Positions 61,153 to 64,000 of a stretch of DNA of 64,000 nucleotides are shown piece by piece; the first letter of the stretch is position 1; each line of letters begins with the position of its first letter. This DNA comes from Frigoribacterium faeni (GTDB taxonomy: Bacteria; Actinomycetota; Actinomycetes; Actinomycetales; Microbacteriaceae): positions 930,781 to 994,780 of the forward strand of contig NZ_JAAOYW010000001.1 of assembly GCF_011761235.1 (NCBI RefSeq), written 5' to 3'. The translations under genes were made by a program, and so were the position numbers. The notes under the pieces are model-generated. The model had not been told where the DNA came from and made no database searches. It saw nothing but the letters and a program-made list of their open reading frames with translations.

Positions 61153-61944
61153 GTGACCACCTCAGAGCTGCTGCCCGACCTGTCTCCCGACCTCCGCACC
61201 GTGCTCGACACGGTGCCCGACACCGGCACCGTCCAGGGCGGCGACGTCGTCTGGGACGACCGGGGCACGCCCCTCGAGGGCTGGCTCGCGACGCCCGGCG
61301 AGGCGTCGGACGAGCTGCGGCCCGCCGTGCTCGTGCTGCACGACTGGTTCGGCGTCGTCGACCACGTCAAGGTGCGGGCGACGATGCTCGCCCGCCTCGG
61401 CTACGTGGCCCTCGCCGGCGACGTCTACGGCCAGGGCGTGCGACCCGGACCGGCGGAGGCCGGGGCCCAGGCCGGCGCCTGGTACGGCGACGTGCCCGCG
61501 TTCCGCGCCCGCCTCGCCGCCAACCTCGAGCGGCTGCGGGCCGAGCCCGGCGTCGACCCGTCGCGCATCGCCGTGATGGGCTACTGCTTCGGCGGCTCGG
61601 GCGCGCTCGAGCTCGCCCGGTCGGGCGCCGACGTGGCCGCGGTCGCGTCGTTCCACGGCGGGCTCGGCACGGCCCTGCCCGCCGAGGAGGGGGCGGTCCG
61701 CGCCCCGCTGCTCGTCATGACGGGTGCGGCCGACCCCGTCGTGCCGGACGACGCCGTCGTCGGGTTCGAGGACGAGCTGCGCGCCGCGGGCGCGCCCGAC
61801 TGGCAGATCGTCAGCTACAGCGGCGCGATGCACGCGTTCGCCGTGCCCGGCACCGACTCGCCCGACCACGGCGCCCAGTACCAGGCCGTCGCCGACCAGC
61901 GCTCGTGGCGGCAGCTGCAGGCGTTCCTCGACGAGGTGCTCTAG
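61153..61944 (+). CDS. Dienelactone hydrolase family protein
   Basis: 263 aa alpha/beta hydrolase. The DLH triad is Cys145 in MGYCFGGSG, Asp194 in TGAADPVVPD and His227 in SGAMHAFAVPG. Family members hydrolyse dienelactones or related esters in aromatic degradation; no catabolic genes adjoin, so the substrate is open. TAGCGT 7 nt before the GTG fixes the start at 61153. Confidence 0.9.
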   Translation: MTTSELLPDLSPDLRTVLDTVPDTGTVQGGDVVWDDRGTPLEGWLATPGEASDELRPAVLVLHDWFGVVDHVKVRATMLARLGYVALAGDVYGQGVRPGPAEAGAQAGAWYGDVPAFRARLAANLERLRAEPGVDPSRIAVMGYCFGGSGALELARSGADVAAVASFHGGLGTALPAEEGAVRAPLLVMTGAADPVVPDDAVVGFEDELRAAGAPDWQIVSYSGAMHAFAVPGTDSPDHGAQYQAVADQRSWRQLQAFLDEVL

Positions 61945-62010
61945 GCGACCCGGCCGGGCGGCGCGGCCGGGCGCTAGGCGCCGCGGCCGGGCGGCGCGGC
62001 CGGGCCCTAG
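61941..62010. repeat. 33-nt tandem repeat spanning convergent stop codons
   Basis: Units 61941-61973 and 61974-62006, each beginning CTAGGCG, plus a partial third. The first CTAG holds the dienelactone hydrolase stop and the third the ribH stop on the other strand. Each unit contains GGCCGGGCGGCGCGGCCGGG. Confidence 0.85.
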
Positions 62011-62495
62011 GCGGCCGGGCCGCGGCCCGCGAGGGAGCGCAGCTGCACCGCGGTCGCGATCGCGGCGTGGGCCGCCTCGGCGCCCTTGTCCTCCTTCGAG
62101 CCGGGCAGGCCGGCCCGGTCGAGGCCCTGCTGCTCGTCGTCGAGGGTCAGCACTCCGAACCCGACGGGCTTGCCCGTGTCGAGCGACACCCGCAGCAGGC
62201 CCGACGTCGCGGCGTCCGACACGTACTCGAAGTGCGGCGTGCCGCCGCGGATGATCACGCCGAGGGCGACCACGGCGTCGGCGCCGGCCTCGAGGGCGGC
62301 CTTCGCGACCACGGGCAGCTCGAAGCTGCCGGGCACGCGCAGCACCTCGGCCGTCGCGCCGAGGCGCTCGACGGTGGCCAGTGCGCCGGCGAGCAGGCCG
62401 TCGGTGATGGTCTCGTGCCAGGTGCCGGCGACGACGGCGACGCGCACGCCGGTCCCGTCGACGTCGATCTCGGTGGGGGCGCCCTCGACGCTCAT
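62007..62495 (-). CDS. ribH: 6,7-dimethyl-8-ribityllumazine synthase
   Basis: 162 aa. [57 protein letters not shown] and [18 protein letters not shown] are diagnostic. It condenses the ribityl pyrimidine with dihydroxybutanone phosphate. GAGGAG precedes the ATG, which overlaps the ribB stop. Confidence 0.96.
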   Translation of the reverse strand: MSVEGAPTEIDVDGTGVRVAVVAGTWHETITDGLLAGALATVERLGATAEVLRVPGSFELPVVAKAALEAGADAVVALGVIIRGGTPHFEYVSDAATSGLLRVSLDTGKPVGFGVLTLDDEQQGLDRAGLPGSKEDKGAEAAHAAIATAVQLRSLAGRGPAA

Positions 62496-63328
62496 GCGGT
62501 GTCTCCTCGTGTGGGTCCGGTGGACGGGTCTCCGTCGGCGGGGGTGCCGGCGGCGGGGTGGACGGTGGTGTGGGCGGCGGCGGCGGCGTCCGCAGCGGCG
62601 GCGGTGTCCGCAGCAGCGGCGGCGGCCCGGTCTCGCTCGTCGAGCCAGACGACGAGCTGGGCGATCGACACGACGGGCACGCCGTCGCGTGCCCCGAGCG
62701 CGACGAGGCCGGGCCAGCGCATCATCTCGCCGTCGTCGGCGACGATCTCGCTGATCGCGGCCACGGGGCGCAGGCCGGCGGCGCGCATCAGGTCGACCGC
62801 CGCCTCCGTGTGGCCGTCGCGCTCGCGCACGCCGCCGGGCCGGGCGCGCAGGGGCAGCACGTGCCCCGGCCGCCTCAGGTCGTCGCGCGCCGAGGCCGGG
62901 TCGGCGAGCACCCGCAGGGTCGTCGCCCGGTCGGAGGCGCTGATGCCCGTCGTCACGCCGACGGAGGCGTCGACGCTCACGGTGTAGGCGGTGCCCCGCG
63001 CGTCCTCGTTGCGGGCGACCATCGGCGGCAGGTCGAGGGCGTCCGCGATCTCGGCGGCCATCGGGGCGCAGACGAAGCCCGACGAGACCCGCACGGTCCA
63101 CGCGAGCCACTCGGGCGTGGCCAGCTCGGCCGACAGCACGACGTCCCCTTCGTCTTCGCGGCCCTCGTCGTCGGCGACGATGACGGGGCGGCCCTGGCGC
63201 AGGTGGTCGAGCGCGGCCTCGATCGAGGAGGCGCCGGTCGCCTCGGCCGCCTCGGCCGCGACGGCCGGGTCGGTCCGGTGCACGGCGGCGGAGCCGGGTC
63301 GGACCGTGCCCGCCGCGTCGGTCGTCAC
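62492..63328 (-). CDS. ribB: 3,4-dihydroxy-2-butanone 4-phosphate synthase without GTP cyclohydrolase domain
   Basis: 278 aa. The DHBP synthase loop [51 protein letters not shown] and [14 protein letters not shown] are present. Many actinobacterial homologues are RibBA fusions, but here the domain is followed by about 55 Ala/Thr/Pro-rich residues instead of GTP cyclohydrolase II. ribA must therefore be elsewhere. GTGA coupling to ribE, ATGA coupling to ribH. Confidence 0.93.
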   Translation of the reverse strand: MTTDAAGTVRPGSAAVHRTDPAVAAEAAEATGASSIEAALDHLRQGRPVIVADDEGREDEGDVVLSAELATPEWLAWTVRVSSGFVCAPMAAEIADALDLPPMVARNEDARGTAYTVSVDASVGVTTGISASDRATTLRVLADPASARDDLRRPGHVLPLRARPGGVRERDGHTEAAVDLMRAAGLRPVAAISEIVADDGEMMRWPGLVALGARDGVPVVSIAQLVVWLDERDRAAAAAADTAAAADAAAAAHTTVHPAAGTPADGDPSTGPTRGDTA

Positions 63329-63945
63329 GCGGTCGCCCCTGCCCCGAGCGCGAGCATGCGGCGCACGTGCCGGGCGACGACGTCGGTCTCGACGTTGACC
63401 CGGGTGCCTGCCGCCGCGGCGCCGAGCGTCGTCGCCGCGAGGGTCTCGGGGATGAGGCTCACCTCGAACCAGCCGGGCTGCTCGCCGGGCTCGCTGATGG
63501 CGCTCACGGTGAGGCTGACGCCGTCGAGCGTGACCGAGCCCTTGTCGACGAGCAGGGGCGAGAGCTCGTCGTCGAGGGTCAGCCGGACACGGCGCCACGC
63601 CTCGCCCTGCTCGGTCTCGACGACGGACGCGGTGCCGTCGACGTGCCCCTGCACGATGTGCCCGCCGAGCCGGTCGCCCACCCGGGCGGCCCGCTCGAGG
63701 TTGACCGGCGAGCCCTCCCCCAGCCCGGCGAGCGTGCTCACCGTCAGGGTCTGCTTCATGACGTCGGCGGTGAACGCGCCCTCGGCGCGGTCGACGACGG
63801 TGAGGCACACGCCGCTGACCGAGATCGAGTCGCCGTGCCCGGCGTCGTCGACGACGAGGGGTCCGCGCACGGTCAGCCGGACGCTGTCGCCGACGTCGTC
63901 GACGCGGACGACCTCGCCGACCTCCTCCACGAGCCCGGTGAACAT
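63325..63945 (-). CDS. ribE: Riboflavin synthase alpha subunit
   Basis: 206 aa with the two internally repeated lumazine-binding domains. It begins [13 protein letters not shown] and contains [22 protein letters not shown] and the second-half [10 protein letters not shown]. It dismutates lumazine to riboflavin. An upstream in-frame start at 63981 is rejected because MFTG is the conserved N-terminus. First gene of ribE-ribB-ribH within the window. Confidence 0.96.
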   Translation of the reverse strand: MFTGLVEEVGEVVRVDDVGDSVRLTVRGPLVVDDAGHGDSISVSGVCLTVVDRAEGAFTADVMKQTLTVSTLAGLGEGSPVNLERAARVGDRLGGHIVQGHVDGTASVVETEQGEAWRRVRLTLDDELSPLLVDKGSVTLDGVSLTVSAISEPGEQPGWFEVSLIPETLAATTLGAAAAGTRVNVETDVVARHVRRMLALGAGATA

Positions 63946-64000
63946 CAGCGCGCCGCCGTCGCGCCGGGAGCGGCCGCCCACGAGGGGGCCGGGGCGTCGG
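63946..64000 (-). other. Upstream edge of the rib operon
   Basis: The last 55 nt lie immediately before ribE on the minus strand. In many genomes ribD would end here, but too little sequence is present to identify a gene. Confidence 0.3.

Noticed and set aside
63946-64000. FMN riboswitch or ribD at the right edge
   Set aside because: Only 55 nt remain before the window ends, too little to support either.

Overview
The window is very GC-rich, densely packed bacterial DNA with GTG as a frequent start codon. It carries a full menaquinone pathway, an actinobacterial FprA-type ferredoxin reductase, a BldC-like regulator, the tiny ribosomal protein bS22, and a NusG with a long acidic N-terminus. 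Together these point to a high-GC actinobacterium, most likely of the family Microbacteriaceae; the genus cannot be fixed from sequence alone. There is no rRNA, CRISPR array, insertion sequence or prophage; the content is mostly chromosomal housekeeping.

Layout. 0.1-3.2 kb: a YqaJ-type nuclease, a Pr6Pr membrane protein, a quinone-oxidoreductase-like MDR and a GNAT. 3.2-6.3 kb: secE-nusG-rplK-rplA read leftward behind tRNA-Trp. 6.4-11.5 kb: an aminotransferase, then an ABC-2 exporter followed by a NarL-type two-component pair. 11.6-13.6 kb: two MaoC hot-dog subunits coupled to murB. 13.6-18.2 kb: a DUF3072 protein, a UbiA prenyltransferase and a convergent operon of type III polyketide synthase, methyltransferase and FAD monooxygenase, in the order of the phenolic-lipid srsABC genes of Streptomyces griseus. 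18.4-26.3 kb: tRNA-Met, tRNA-Thr, a 2H phosphoesterase, an aldo/keto reductase, a GH13 alpha-glucosidase, a secreted M23 peptidase, an inositol-phosphatase family enzyme, tRNA-Tyr and a repeat-flanked AbiEi/DUF559 gene.

26.4-46.8 kb is a respiratory supercluster: fprA, polyprenyl diphosphate synthase, menG, menF, menD, menA, menE, menB and menC make menaquinone. ccsB, resB, ccdA and a TlpA-like thioredoxin mature c-type cytochromes. An MFS exporter, PPK2 and small membrane proteins are interspersed. 46.8-55 kb: short archaeal-type AspRS, glutaredoxin, bS22, BldC-like and ArsR-like regulators, KtrAB potassium uptake, proC, a CDF metal exporter, tadA and upp. 55-57 kb: a consensus promoter drives a leaderless 32-codon ORF ahead of an orphan winged-helix regulator and a possible small RNA. 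57-64 kb: MarR, photolyase, serine hydrolase, GNAT, TetR, dienelactone hydrolase, and ribE-ribB-ribH.

Three patterns cut across the window. More than twenty genes have a TAnnnT-like -10 hexamer only 6-8 nt before the start codon, which predicts widespread leaderless mRNAs and settles several start codons. GAGGAGGCG/CGCCTCCTC recurs roughly every 2 kb. Most convergent gene pairs end in strong hairpins or tandem repeats.
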